From the NCBI GenBank assembly GCA_025966295.1, contig JAOPVD010000141.1, forward strand, positions 1-30,245: a stretch of DNA of 30,245 nucleotides. The letters run 5' to 3'. The notes beneath the pieces are model-generated. The model searched no databases and was not told where the DNA came from. It was given only the letters and a program-made list of their open reading frames with translations. Source of the stretch: Frankiales bacterium. GTDB lineage: Bacteria; Actinomycetota; Actinomycetes; Mycobacteriales; SCTD01. The position numbers and the translations under genes were made by a program. This document shows positions 14,403-22,219 of this stretch, piece after piece (the stretch's first letter is position 1; every line of letters starts with the position of its first letter).

Positions 14403-15581
14403 ATGACGACGACCGAAGTCGGGACCACGACAGTTCTCGACGCGATCCGCGCGCTGACCCCGGAGATCGCTCAGCGGGCTGACGAGATCGAGAAGGCCCA
14501 GAACGTCCCGGCCGACCTCCTGAAGAAGCTCGCCGACGCGGGGGCCTTCCGGATGTTCGTCGCCCGCGAATACGGCGGCGAGGAGATGAGCCTGCCGGAT
14601 GCGATGGCGGTCATCGAGGAGGTCGCGTACGCCGACGGCTCGACCGGCTGGACGGTCATGATCGGCGCCGACTTCGCGCCCGTCCTCGCGCGCTACTCCA
14701 AGAAGGTGCTCGACGAGGAGGTCTACCCCGACGGGCCGAACACGATGGCCCGCGGCGCCTTCGCGCCCAAGGGCGTGGCGATCCCCGTCGACGGCGGCTA
14801 CCTCGTCAAGGGCCAGTGGCCGATGGCCAGCGGCAGCTACGAGCACGAGTGGATCCTGGGCAACTGCATCGTCCTCAAGGACGGCATGCCGGAGATGACG
14901 CAGATGGGCATCCCGGCCATGAAGATGGTCCTGGTCCCGGCGGAGCAGGCGACCTTCCTGCAGACCTGGGACTCAGTGGGACTGCGCGCCACCAACAGCA
15001 ACGACTTCATCCTCGACGACGTCTTCGTCCCGGAGCACCATGCCTCCGAGTTCTTCGGGCCGGCCGGAATCGACTCGACGATGTTCCGCATCCCGATCAA
15101 GCTCGGCCTGGCCCCCACGCACGTGGCGGTCGTCATCGGCATCGCGCGAGGTGCCCTGGACGACGTGCGGGAACTGGCGAAGACCAAGCGCCCGGCCTTC
15201 AACCCCATGATGCGGCTGGCCGAGGACCCGGTCTTCCAGTTCCGGCTGGGTCAGCTCGACACCCGGCTCGCGGCGGTGCGCGCCCTGGCCGAGGTGGAGA
15301 CCCGCAGCATGTGGGAGGCCGCGGTCGCGGGCGTGCCGGGGGAGACCCTCGACACGCTGCGCCAGCGCGCGATGGTCTCCTACGCCCACACCGAGTGCGT
15401 CGCCATCGTCAACGAGGCTTTCGCGCTCGCCGGCAGCAGCGCGACCTACAGCAGCTCGGCCCTGCAGCGCCGGTTTCGCGACATCCGGACCGCCGCCCAG
15501 CACGTTGCCGCGAGCCCCGAGATCTACCAGGTCCTCGGCGCCGTCATGGTCGACGAGCCGGTCCCGCCCGCGGCCCTCTGA
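14403..15581 (+). CDS. Flavin-dependent monooxygenase of the acyl-CoA dehydrogenase fold (group D)
   Basis: The 392-residue protein resembles HsaA, DszC and HpaB-like oxygenase components: an N-terminal helical domain, an ADGSTGWTVMIG segment, a central beta domain (WDSVGLRATNSNDFILDDVFVPE) and an acyl-CoA-dehydrogenase type 2 C-terminal helical bundle. Such enzymes use reduced flavin from a separate reductase to hydroxylate phenolic or polycyclic substrates; the reductase at 13693 is the likely partner. The ATG is preceded by GGAGG. Some relatives are true acyl-CoA dehydrogenases, so the role rests partly on context. Confidence 0.78.
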   Translation: MTTTEVGTTTVLDAIRALTPEIAQRADEIEKAQNVPADLLKKLADAGAFRMFVAREYGGEEMSLPDAMAVIEEVAYADGSTGWTVMIGADFAPVLARYSKKVLDEEVYPDGPNTMARGAFAPKGVAIPVDGGYLVKGQWPMASGSYEHEWILGNCIVLKDGMPEMTQMGIPAMKMVLVPAEQATFLQTWDSVGLRATNSNDFILDDVFVPEHHASEFFGPAGIDSTMFRIPIKLGLAPTHVAVVIGIARGALDDVRELAKTKRPAFNPMMRLAEDPVFQFRLGQLDTRLAAVRALAEVETRSMWEAAVAGVPGETLDTLRQRAMVSYAHTECVAIVNEAFALAGSSATYSSSALQRRFRDIRTAAQHVAASPEIYQVLGAVMVDEPVPPAAL

Positions 15582-15597
15582 GACAGGACGACCATCC

Positions 15598-16065
15598 ATG
15601 ACCGTCACCGAACAGCGCGACGAGACCGCCCTGACGGCGCACGAGCGCCTCGTCATCGAGGCCGAGCTGACCCGGCTGTCCCAGCACTTCGTGTACTTCA
15701 TGGACTGCGGCGACTTCGAGTCGATGATCGGGCTGTTCACCCCCGACGCCGTCTTCGACCGTGCCGGGATCGTGCACCACGGGCACGAGGAGCTGCGGGA
15801 GGGGATGCGGGACCGGCCGAAGGCCACCACCCGCCACCTGCTCGCCAACTTCTACTTCCGCAACGTGCAGCAGGACTCCGCCGAGGGCGTCGTCTGCGGG
15901 AACGTCTACCACGGCCCGCCCTCAGAGAACGGGGAGCAGGTCAACTACGCGACCGAGCAGGGCCGGGTCGTGGAGTTCACGGACACCTACGTCCGTACGT
16001 CGGACGGCTGGCGCTACTCGTCGCGCCTGGCCCGTCCGATCCTGGCACCCAAGGTCTGGCCGTGA
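15598..16065 (+). CDS. SnoaL-like (NTF2-fold) protein, first copy
   Basis: The 155-residue protein has the NTF2/SnoaL cone fold signature: an N-terminal helix (ERLVIEAELTRLSQHFVYFMDCGDFESMIGLFTPDAVFD), then mixed sheet ending in WRYSSRLARPIL. Members include small isomerases and dehydratases and the beta subunits of ring-hydroxylating oxygenases. An exact reaction cannot be assigned; dehydration or isomerisation of a hydroxylated intermediate is plausible. The start at 15598 follows AGGA, 16 bases after the monooxygenase stop. Confidence 0.7.
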   Translation: MTVTEQRDETALTAHERLVIEAELTRLSQHFVYFMDCGDFESMIGLFTPDAVFDRAGIVHHGHEELREGMRDRPKATTRHLLANFYFRNVQQDSAEGVVCGNVYHGPPSENGEQVNYATEQGRVVEFTDTYVRTSDGWRYSSRLARPILAPKVWP

Positions 16066-16091
16066 GCAGCGGCCCCGGAGAAGGAGCAACG

Positions 16092-16484
16092 ATGACAGGC
16101 AGTTCGAACGACGCAGCGGGGATCGTCGACAGGTTCTTCGGTGCCCTCCTCTCCGGTGACCAGGCCACGTGCCAGGCGCTGTTCCAGGACGACGGGGTGG
16201 TGTGGCACAACTACGACCAGGTCGAGCAGCCCAAGGCCGAGGCGCTCGCGGCGCTGGCCGGCGTGGCTTCCTTCAACCCGAGGTTCGAGCTGGTCGGGCG
16301 CGACGTCATCGCCGACGGCCTGGTGCAGCGGCACGCCATCCACATCGCGCTGCCCCAGGGCGGCACCGCCTCCATACACGCCCTCCAGCGGATCTCGATC
16401 GTCGACGGCCGCATCAGCCGCATCGACGAGTACATGGACTCGGCGCAGCTCGGTGCCGCGATGCAGGCCCTGCAAGCCGTTTGA
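16092..16484 (+). CDS. SnoaL-like (NTF2-fold) protein, second copy
   Basis: The 130-residue product shows the SnoaL pattern: IVDRFFGALLSGDQATCQALFQ, DDGVVWHN, then HALQRISIVDGRISRIDEYMD, the typical C-terminal strand pair. The ATG at 16092 has AAGGAG 6 bases upstream and is preferred; a GTG at 16062 overlapping the previous stop is an alternative that would add ten residues. It is different in sequence from the SnoaL-like protein before it, so the two are not recent duplicates. Function unknown; likely a small-molecule isomerase, cyclase or dehydratase of the pathway. Confidence 0.68.
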   Translation: MTGSSNDAAGIVDRFFGALLSGDQATCQALFQDDGVVWHNYDQVEQPKAEALAALAGVASFNPRFELVGRDVIADGLVQRHAIHIALPQGGTASIHALQRISIVDGRISRIDEYMDSAQLGAAMQALQAV

Positions 16485-16525
16485 CACGCAGTTCCCTTCC
16501 AGCCCCCATCGACTGAGGAGCAACG

Positions 16526-17092
16526 TTGCCCGGAATCACTGATCGGTTCACCGGCGAGCCGGTGGTCAAGGTCCAGCGCTTGGGACACGGAACGCTCGAG
16601 GTCGTCGACCTCGCCCGGTCCCGCCGCTTCTACGAGGAGGTGCTCGGGCTCGAGGTCATCCAGCCCAGCAGCCGCTCCATGATGATCCGGCTCGGGACCA
16701 ACCACGCCTATGCGGTGGTCGAGACCGGCAAGGAGAGCGGGATGGGCATGCTCGCCCACAACGGTCTCGACGTCGGGAGCGTCGACGAGGTGCACGCCGC
16801 CTACAAGCGGCTGCTCGACGTCAAGGACGAGTACGGCATCAAGCAGATTATCGAGCCGCGTCACATGCACGGCGACACCTCGTTCTACTTCGCTGACCCG
16901 GATGGCAACTGGTGGGAGATCGTCGCGGTCCGTGACGGCGGCTACGCGGTCGACTTCGACGACTCCGAGCGCGACCTCACCGGGCTGCACGAGTTCGACG
17001 AGGAGCAGGGCAACGTCAACTTCAGCCACACGCACGACGCGGAGTTCCGCGTTCGCGTCCGCGAGGTCCTCGACAAGAGAGCCGCTTCCTGA
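16526..17092 (+). CDS. VOC-family protein, candidate type I extradiol dioxygenase
   Basis: This 188-residue protein has two beta-alpha-beta-beta-beta modules of the vicinal oxygen chelate fold. His21 (LGHGTLEV), His78 (MLAHNGLDV) and Glu131 (PDGNWWEIV) sit where type I extradiol enzymes hold iron as a 2-His-1-Glu triad. It is shorter than two-domain BphC-like enzymes and so may be a one-domain extradiol dioxygenase or a glyoxalase-like isomerase. The Rieske/SDR context favours ring cleavage. The start is TTG at 16526, supported by GAGGAG upstream and the absence of an ATG or GTG in a better place. The last about 50 residues are acidic and not part of the fold core. Confidence 0.68.
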   Translation: MPGITDRFTGEPVVKVQRLGHGTLEVVDLARSRRFYEEVLGLEVIQPSSRSMMIRLGTNHAYAVVETGKESGMGMLAHNGLDVGSVDEVHAAYKRLLDVKDEYGIKQIIEPRHMHGDTSFYFADPDGNWWEIVAVRDGGYAVDFDDSERDLTGLHEFDEEQGNVNFSHTHDAEFRVRVREVLDKRAAS

Positions 17093-17101
17093 CGGCTCGC
17101 C

Positions 17102-17124
17102 ATCCGCCGGGTAGCCCGGCGGAT
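17102..17124 (+). terminator. Strong hairpin after the VOC gene
   Basis: ATCCGCCGGG (17102-17111) pairs perfectly with CCCGGCGGAT (17115-17124) around a 3-base loop, 9 bases after the VOC stop codon. A U-tract is lacking, as is common for GC-rich actinobacterial terminators. It may terminate or attenuate transcription before the SDR and Rieske genes or protect the 3' end of the upstream message. No clear promoter was found in the remaining 75 bases before the SDR start. Confidence 0.55.
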
Positions 17125-17199
17125 CCCTCAGCACCGATCGCCCAGTCCGCAGGCGCACCCGCGCCCGCACGGCACTGGCTTACCGAAGGGCAGGACGCT

Positions 17200-18021
17200 G
17201 TGAGTCGTTTGGCCGGCAAGGTCGCCGTCGTCACCGGTGGCGGAAAGGGCATCGGGCGCGGCATCGCGCGCAGGCTCGCACGGGAGGGTGCCATGGTCGT
17301 CGTCGCGGAGCTGGACGTCGACGCGGGCAAGACCGTCGCCGACGAGCTCGCTGAGCTCGGTGGGGAGGGCCTGTTCGTCCGCACCGACGTCTCGGAGAAA
17401 GGGGACGTCCTGGCGGCGCTCGCAGCCGCCGAGAGCTCTTTCGGGGGCCTGGACTTCCTCATCAACAACGCCATCGCGCTCACGCCCGACGTGCTGCTCG
17501 AGCAGAAGACCGACGAGATGCTCGAGAAGACGCTGCGCGTCGGGCTGTGGAGCGTCTGGTGGGGTATGCAGGCAGCCCTGCCGTTGATGAAGGCGCGCGG
17601 CGGCGGGCGGATCATCAACTTCTACTCCGTCGACGCTGACAACGGGAACTGGGTCCACGGCGACTACAACACCGCCAAGGGCGGCGTCGGGGCGCTGACC
17701 CGCACCGCTGCGATCCAGTGGGCCCGGTTCAACGTGCAGGTCAACGCGCTGGCACCCATCGCCGCCTCGGCGGCCTTCGAGGCGATGCTCGAGCAGGCCC
17801 CGCAGCTGGCGGACGCCATCCCGATGATGATCCCTGCCGGGCGGATGGGTGACCCCGAGGAGGACATCGCTCCCGTGGTCGCGTTCCTGTGCAGCGAGGA
17901 CTCCCGCTTCATCACCGGCGCGATCATCCCCGTCGACGGTGGCCTGCACGTCCCCCGTCTGAACACCCGCCCGCCGGACCTGTCGGTCTTCGACGCGTTC
18001 ACGCCCGCGGTCGCGAAGTAG
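17200..18021 (+). CDS. Short-chain dehydrogenase/reductase, candidate cis-dihydrodiol dehydrogenase
   Basis: The 273-residue SDR has the nucleotide-binding TGGGKGIG (about 13-20), the catalytic set Ser143, Tyr156 and Lys160 (YNTAK) and the structural NNA. It ends with the GAIIPVDGG motif of classical SDRs. It is placed directly before the Rieske oxygenase genes, so oxidation of the dihydrodiol to a catechol is the most likely role; a hydroxyacyl or sterol-like alcohol is the alternative. Start GTG at 17200 with a GAAGGGCAGGA stretch upstream. Confidence 0.8.
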   Translation: MSRLAGKVAVVTGGGKGIGRGIARRLAREGAMVVVAELDVDAGKTVADELAELGGEGLFVRTDVSEKGDVLAALAAAESSFGGLDFLINNAIALTPDVLLEQKTDEMLEKTLRVGLWSVWWGMQAALPLMKARGGGRIINFYSVDADNGNWVHGDYNTAKGGVGALTRTAAIQWARFNVQVNALAPIAASAAFEAMLEQAPQLADAIPMMIPAGRMGDPEEDIAPVVAFLCSEDSRFITGAIIPVDGGLHVPRLNTRPPDLSVFDAFTPAVAK

Positions 18022-18031
18022 GAGGCCTGTC

Positions 18032-19438
18032 ATGACCCTGGAACAGGTCCGTGTGGACAGCAGCGCACCGCTGCTATCGGATGGCACGTCGCTGTCGGAG
18101 CTGATCGACCAGGACTTCCGCGAGGTCTCGCTGCGGGTCCTGAACGACGAGGAGCTCTACCAGCTCGAGCTGAGGAACATCTTCACCCGGGCCTGGACGG
18201 TGGTCGCGCACGAGGACGAGATCCCGAGCCCCGGGGACTACGTGCTCCGCTGGGTCGGCGAGGACGAGGTCATCGTCAGCCGCAGCGACGAGGGCGAGGT
18301 CACGGTCGCGCTGAACGTGTGCGCCCACCGGGCCGCGAAAGTCTGCCGCTTCGAGGTCGGCCAGGCACGGCAGTTCCAGTGCCCGTACCACGGCTGGACC
18401 TTCAAGCCGGACGGCACCTTCCTCGGGGCGCCCATCGGCCGGGAGAGCATGCACGGCCTCCTCCGGCCGAAGTCCGAGCTCGGGCTCCGGAAGGGGCGCA
18501 CCGAGGTCTACCTCGGGATGGTGTTCGTGACGTTCGACGAGACCGCCCCGACGCTGCGGGAGTACCTCGGGCCCATGACCTACTACTGGGACATGATGTT
18601 CGGCCGCACCGAGAGCGGGATGACCGTTGTCGGCCACCCCCAGCGGTTCACCATCAAGTCGAACTGGAAGAGCGCGGCCGAGCAGTTCGCCGGTGACATC
18701 TTCCACACCCTGTCGCTGCACCGCTCCATGCAGGAGCTGCAGCTGCTGTCGTCGGACGGCCCGCAGCAGGAGCCGGCGATGGCAGGGGTCAGCGCGAGCT
18801 ATCAGGGCCACTTCGTGCGCTGCTTCGACCTCAGCGAGGGGCACTACGTCAACGCCCTGAAGGGCAAGGACCTCGCGAACCTGGCGCCGATGGAGCGGCT
18901 CCGCCTGATGCCCCCGCCGGGGATGGAGCCCGGGATGGTGGACCAACTGGAGTCCCGCTTCGACGCGGGGCAGCTGCGCATCCTGGCGGAGTACACCCCG
19001 CAGGTCGGGCAGCTGTTCCCGAATGTGGCCGGGCTGGCGATGCCCTTCCAGTTCCCGGACGGCTCGGTGTCGGCGTTCTTCACCTGGCGCACCTGGGTCC
19101 CGAAGGGCCCGGACACCTTCGAGCTGTTCCACTGGACCGTGGTCGAGCGGAGCGCCTCGCAGGAGTTCCGCGACACCGTGAACCTCATGACGTCCGCCAC
19201 CTTCGGCGCCAGTGGCTTCGTCGAGTCCGACGACACAGACACCTGGCCGATGCAGACGCACGCGGCCCGTGGTGCGCTGGGCCGGGAGCAGAAGCTGCGC
19301 TACCAGGCCGTCCTGGGCGAGACCAAGCCCGACGACTGGCCGGGACCTGGACAGGTCTACGCCGGCTTCCCCAAGGACGACAGCCAGTGGAACTTCTGGC
19401 TCCGGTACGTCGACTTCATGTCTGGGAGGCCCTGGTGA
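18032..19438 (+). CDS. Rieske non-heme iron ring-hydroxylating oxygenase, alpha subunit
   Basis: The 468-residue protein has the Rieske [2Fe-2S] motif Cys97-x-His99 ... Cys117-x2-His120 (CPYHGW), with CAHRA where CxHRG is most usual. The catalytic domain has NWKSAAEQFAGDIFHT, giving the bridging Asp222 and iron ligands His225 and His230; the third (Asp) ligand is expected near the C-terminus. It is the terminal oxygenase, adding O2 to a ring to form a cis-dihydrodiol. ATG at 18032 follows AGGAGG. The beta-subunit gene overlaps its stop. Electron supply is likely the ferredoxin at 12149 and reductase at 12464. The substrate class is not clear; size and context fit polycyclic aromatic or terpenoid acids. 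Confidence 0.9.
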   Translation: MTLEQVRVDSSAPLLSDGTSLSELIDQDFREVSLRVLNDEELYQLELRNIFTRAWTVVAHEDEIPSPGDYVLRWVGEDEVIVSRSDEGEVTVALNVCAHRAAKVCRFEVGQARQFQCPYHGWTFKPDGTFLGAPIGRESMHGLLRPKSELGLRKGRTEVYLGMVFVTFDETAPTLREYLGPMTYYWDMMFGRTESGMTVVGHPQRFTIKSNWKSAAEQFAGDIFHTLSLHRSMQELQLLSSDGPQQEPAMAGVSASYQGHFVRCFDLSEGHYVNALKGKDLANLAPMERLRLMPPPGMEPGMVDQLESRFDAGQLRILAEYTPQVGQLFPNVAGLAMPFQFPDGSVSAFFTWRTWVPKGPDTFELFHWTVVERSASQEFRDTVNLMTSATFGASGFVESDDTDTWPMQTHAARGALGREQKLRYQAVLGETKPDDWPGPGQVYAGFPKDDSQWNFWLRYVDFMSGRPW

Positions 19439-20025
19439 CCGCGGAAGCGACGTTCGAGCAGACCGAGGGGGCCGCGCGCCGCCCGCAGAGCTCGGCCTAC
19501 CCGGCGCCGCAAGGCGTCCGGATCCCGGTCGGCGACCCTCGGCACTTCGAGGTCGTCGCCTTCCTCGAGGACGAGTCGGCGCTGCTCGACAACGACGAGC
19601 TGCTGGCCTGGATCAACCTGCTCGCGCCCGAGATCGTCTACCGGGCGCCGGTACGGGTGACCCGGGACAACGCGTCCGGGCCGTTCGAGAACGACATGTT
19701 CCACTTCAACGAGAACGGCATGACGCTGATGCTCAAGATCATGCGTCTGACCCACACCGAGAGCGCTTGGGCGGAGAACCCGGCCTCCCGCACGCACCGG
19801 ATCGTGCACAAGGTCCGGGCCTACGAGACGGATGTCGCGAACGAGTACGAGGTGCACAGCTCGGTCGTGCTGCTGCGCTCGCGCTACGACGACCCGGCGC
19901 TCGAGACGCTGCCGGCCCGCCGCATCGACCGGGTCCGGGCGGGCGAGGACTGGAAGCTGGTGTCCCGGACGCTCTACTTCGAGCAGGCCACCCTGGGCGT
20001 CCAGAACCTGGCGGTCTACCTGTGA
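19435..20025 (+). CDS. Ring-hydroxylating oxygenase, beta subunit
   Basis: This 196-residue protein has the NTF2-like fold of oxygenase beta subunits: VAFLEDESALLDNDELLAW, then YRAPVRVTRD, a long SSVVLLRSRYDD strand and WKLVSRTLYFEQATLG near the end. It stabilises the alpha3beta3 oxygenase and has no catalytic residues of its own. The GTG start overlaps the alpha stop (GTGA), with GGGAGG upstream, so the two are made together. Confidence 0.85.
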   Translation: MTAEATFEQTEGAARRPQSSAYPAPQGVRIPVGDPRHFEVVAFLEDESALLDNDELLAWINLLAPEIVYRAPVRVTRDNASGPFENDMFHFNENGMTLMLKIMRLTHTESAWAENPASRTHRIVHKVRAYETDVANEYEVHSSVVLLRSRYDDPALETLPARRIDRVRAGEDWKLVSRTLYFEQATLGVQNLAVYL

Positions 20026-20561
20026 CGGCGCAGACCGAGCTGGTCGCCGGGACCTGGCGCATCGACCCCACCAGGTCCGAGCTCCGGTTCACCATCCGGC
20101 ACCTCAAGGTCCAGACTGTGCGCGGCACGGTCAACGGCATCACCGGTGAGCTCGTCATGGGCAACGACCCCGCTGGCTCGTCGGTGATCGCGACCATCGA
20201 CCTCCGTTCGGTCAGCACCGGCATGAAGATGCGGGACAGCGCCGTCCGGTCGGGCAAGCTGCTCGACGTCGAGACCCACCCGACCGCGACGTACCGGTCG
20301 ACCGGCGTGCGGCCGGTGGGCGGCGGCTTCGTGGTCGACGGGCAGCTCACCTTTCTCGGCGTCACCGAGGCGCTGCCGCTGCAGGTGAGCGTCGACAGCC
20401 TGCCGGCCGGACCCGACGGGCCGGAGCCCTGCTTCACCGCCAAGGCCGAGCTGCGCCGTGCGGACTTCGGGTTCGTGCTGCACGAGGGCCCGGCCTTCAT
20501 GGACCGCTCGCTCGGCGCCGTGATCCAGATCGACATCCGCCTCGCGACGGCCCGGTCCTGA
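20022..20561 (+). CDS. YceI-family lipid-binding protein
   Basis: The 179-residue protein has YceI hallmarks: WRIDPTRSELRFTIRHL at the start, GxFxxxxGxxxxDP-like strand turns, a METHPTATYRS-type motif (LLDVETHPTATYRS) and LTFLGVTEALPLQV. YceI proteins form a lipocalin-like barrel that binds isoprenoid or fatty-chain ligands. No signal peptide is seen, so it is probably cytosolic. Its GTG overlaps the beta subunit stop, so it is part of the oxygenase operon. Binding or delivery of a hydrophobic substrate to the oxygenase is a reasonable inference. Confidence 0.8.
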   Translation: MTAQTELVAGTWRIDPTRSELRFTIRHLKVQTVRGTVNGITGELVMGNDPAGSSVIATIDLRSVSTGMKMRDSAVRSGKLLDVETHPTATYRSTGVRPVGGGFVVDGQLTFLGVTEALPLQVSVDSLPAGPDGPEPCFTAKAELRRADFGFVLHEGPAFMDRSLGAVIQIDIRLATARS

Positions 20562-20603
20562 GCCGAGCTCCGCTCCCGCCACCCACGACCTGAGGACCTG
20601 ACC

Positions 20604-21440
20604 ATGAAGATCGCGCGGATCCGGCACGCCGACGGGGAGTCGTGGGGCGTCGTCGACGTCGAGGCCGAGAAGGTGCAGCCCCTCCGGGGCGAGATCGCCG
20701 ACTGGGGGCAGGCCGCGTCCGAGGGGCGCGCCGAGTTCGAGTACGACGGGCCGGCGCTGCCCCTGGGATCGGTGCGGCTGCTGGCCCCGATGACGCCCAC
20801 GACGACGATCGTCGGCGTGGGCATGAACTACTGGACGCACCTGGAGAAGCTCGGGGTGACCGAGCGGCCGGCGACGACGCAGGGTTTCCTCAAGCCGCGG
20901 ACGGCCATCATCGGGCACGAGGAGGAGCTGGCCTACCCGCGGATCACCGAGCAGCTCGACTACGAGGTCGAGCTGGTGGTGGTGTTGGCGCGCCCGGTCA
21001 GCGGCCCCGGCGACAACCTCACCGACGCGGTGCTGGGCTACACCGTCGGCAACGACGTCAGCGCGCGGGACACCCCGTCCCCGCTGGGCGGCTTCGACCT
21101 GTTCTCGATGAAGGCGCTCAACAAGGCCACCCCCGTCGGGCCGTGGATCACCACGAAGGATGAGTTCGGGGGATCGGGGCAGATCGACGTCGAGATCAGC
21201 CTGCGCGTGAACGGCGAGCAGCGGCAGTGCGACCGCACCAAGAAGATGATCTGGAGCCTCGACGAGTGCATCGACTACGTCGCGAGGCGGATGGACCTCG
21301 AGGCCGGCGACCTGCTGTTTACGGGGACCACCAACGGCGTCGCCTTCGAGGACGGGCGCTGGCTGGTCCCGGGCGACGTGGTCGAGGCCGAGGTCGAGGG
21401 TGTCGGCGTGCTGCGCAACACCGTCGGCCCACGCCCCTGA
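20604..21440 (+). CDS. Fumarylacetoacetate hydrolase (FAH) family enzyme
   Basis: The 278-residue protein matches the FAH C-terminal domain family: GVGMNYWTHL, FLKPRTAIIGHEEEL, metal ligands Glu121 and Glu123 in DYEVELVVVL and Asp151 in GNDVSARD, and the FTGTTNGV motif. Members hydrolyse C-C bonds of 1,3-dioxo ring-cleavage products or hydrate/decarboxylate 2-oxo acids. Here it could act on the product of the VOC protein or on the maleyl/fumarylpyruvate-type product of the bicupin. ATG at 20604 follows GAGGA. It is the last gene before the convergent TetR gene. Confidence 0.85.
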   Translation: MKIARIRHADGESWGVVDVEAEKVQPLRGEIADWGQAASEGRAEFEYDGPALPLGSVRLLAPMTPTTTIVGVGMNYWTHLEKLGVTERPATTQGFLKPRTAIIGHEEELAYPRITEQLDYEVELVVVLARPVSGPGDNLTDAVLGYTVGNDVSARDTPSPLGGFDLFSMKALNKATPVGPWITTKDEFGGSGQIDVEISLRVNGEQRQCDRTKKMIWSLDECIDYVARRMDLEAGDLLFTGTTNGVAFEDGRWLVPGDVVEAEVEGVGVLRNTVGPRP

Positions 21441-21447
21441 CCGGCGG

Positions 21448-22059
21448 TCAGCTGGCGAGTCGCCGCCGGCGGGTCCGCGGGGGCGAGGCCGTCTCCTGCG
21501 CCGGCGGCCCGACCAGCGCGGACAGCAGGTTCCACGTCGCGGTCCGCTCCGGCCCCTCGCTGACCGGCATGTAGTAATAGGTGAACACCACCCGCAGCAG
21601 CAGGTCGATGATGCCCTCCTCGTCGACGATGCCGGCGCGGACGGCCGGGCTGTTCGCGAGCACCGGGTCGAGGGCGGTGTGCAGCAGCGGGCGGAAGCCG
21701 CCGAGCGCGCGCATGACGTACTGCAGCGTGAAGCCGGGCTCGAGCTTGCCGAGCAGCACCAGCTCGGGGTGGCCGCTCCAGAACCCCGTCATGGCCTCCA
21801 TGACGACGTTGATGCGCTCGTCGAGCTCGGGACGCTCCTCGATGGCTTCCTGCACCGCGGCGCTGAGCATGCCCGACACGTAGTCACCGAGCGACTCGAG
21901 GACCTCGTCCTTGCTCTTGAAGTAACGGTAGAGCGTGCCCCGGGCGACACCGGCGTGCTCACAGATGTCGCTCATGGAGAGCTTCTTGGGGCCCTGCCGC
22001 GCGAGGGCGCTGATCGCACCGTCGAGGATCCTGGTGACCGTGTCGGGTTTCGTCGCCAT
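21448..22059 (-). CDS. TetR-family regulator, candidate controller of the oxygenase/importer blocks
   Basis: The 203-residue protein has an N-terminal helix-turn-helix (about 8-52, including MSDICEHAGVARGTLYRYFKSKDEVL) and a helical effector domain, ending in a basic TRRRRLAS tail. The ATG at 22059 follows AGGAGG. It is divergent from the importer operon and ends 7 bases from the FAH gene tail to tail. Its own promoter region has a GACAG-N8-CTGTC repeat and the 10-mer AGACAGAAAG of site A, so it may recognise the T[AG]AGACAG-type palindromes at 1829 and 12399. That assignment is inference. Confidence 0.83.
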   Translation of the reverse strand: MATKPDTVTRILDGAISALARQGPKKLSMSDICEHAGVARGTLYRYFKSKDEVLESLGDYVSGMLSAAVQEAIEERPELDERINVVMEAMTGFWSGHPELVLLGKLEPGFTLQYVMRALGGFRPLLHTALDPVLANSPAVRAGIVDEEGIIDLLLRVVFTYYYMPVSEGPERTATWNLLSALVGPPAQETASPPRTRRRRLAS

Positions 22060-22100
22060 GAGCGTCCTCCTGAGAGCACCAGACGCGGTTGTTGCTGCTC

Positions 22101-22124
22101 ATCTTAGACAGAAAGTGTGCTGTC
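22101..22124 (-). promoter_or_regulatory. Promoter -10 and inverted repeat upstream of the second TetR gene
   Basis: On the minus strand TAAGAT (22101-22106) is a good -10, about 40 bases before the TetR start. Directly next to it GACAG (22107-22111) and CTGTC (22120-22124) are inverted repeats 8 bases apart, where an autoregulator could bind. No good -35 is seen at 16-18 bases. The half-site is extended to AGACAGAAAG, identical to the left arm of site A, but the spacing differs from the 28-bp sites. Confidence 0.45.
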
Positions 22125-22219
22125 GAGCAGACTGCCGAGCCTGGTGTGAACTGTGATCCGTGCCACCCAATGGGTCCCAGTCGGTCCTGTGCGGCGGCAG
22201 GCGCGCGGGTCCCTCTAGT

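Noticed and set aside
15579..15586. TGAGACAG, identical to the left arm of site B
   Set aside because: It overlaps the monooxygenase stop codon, and no right arm is present at the required distance.
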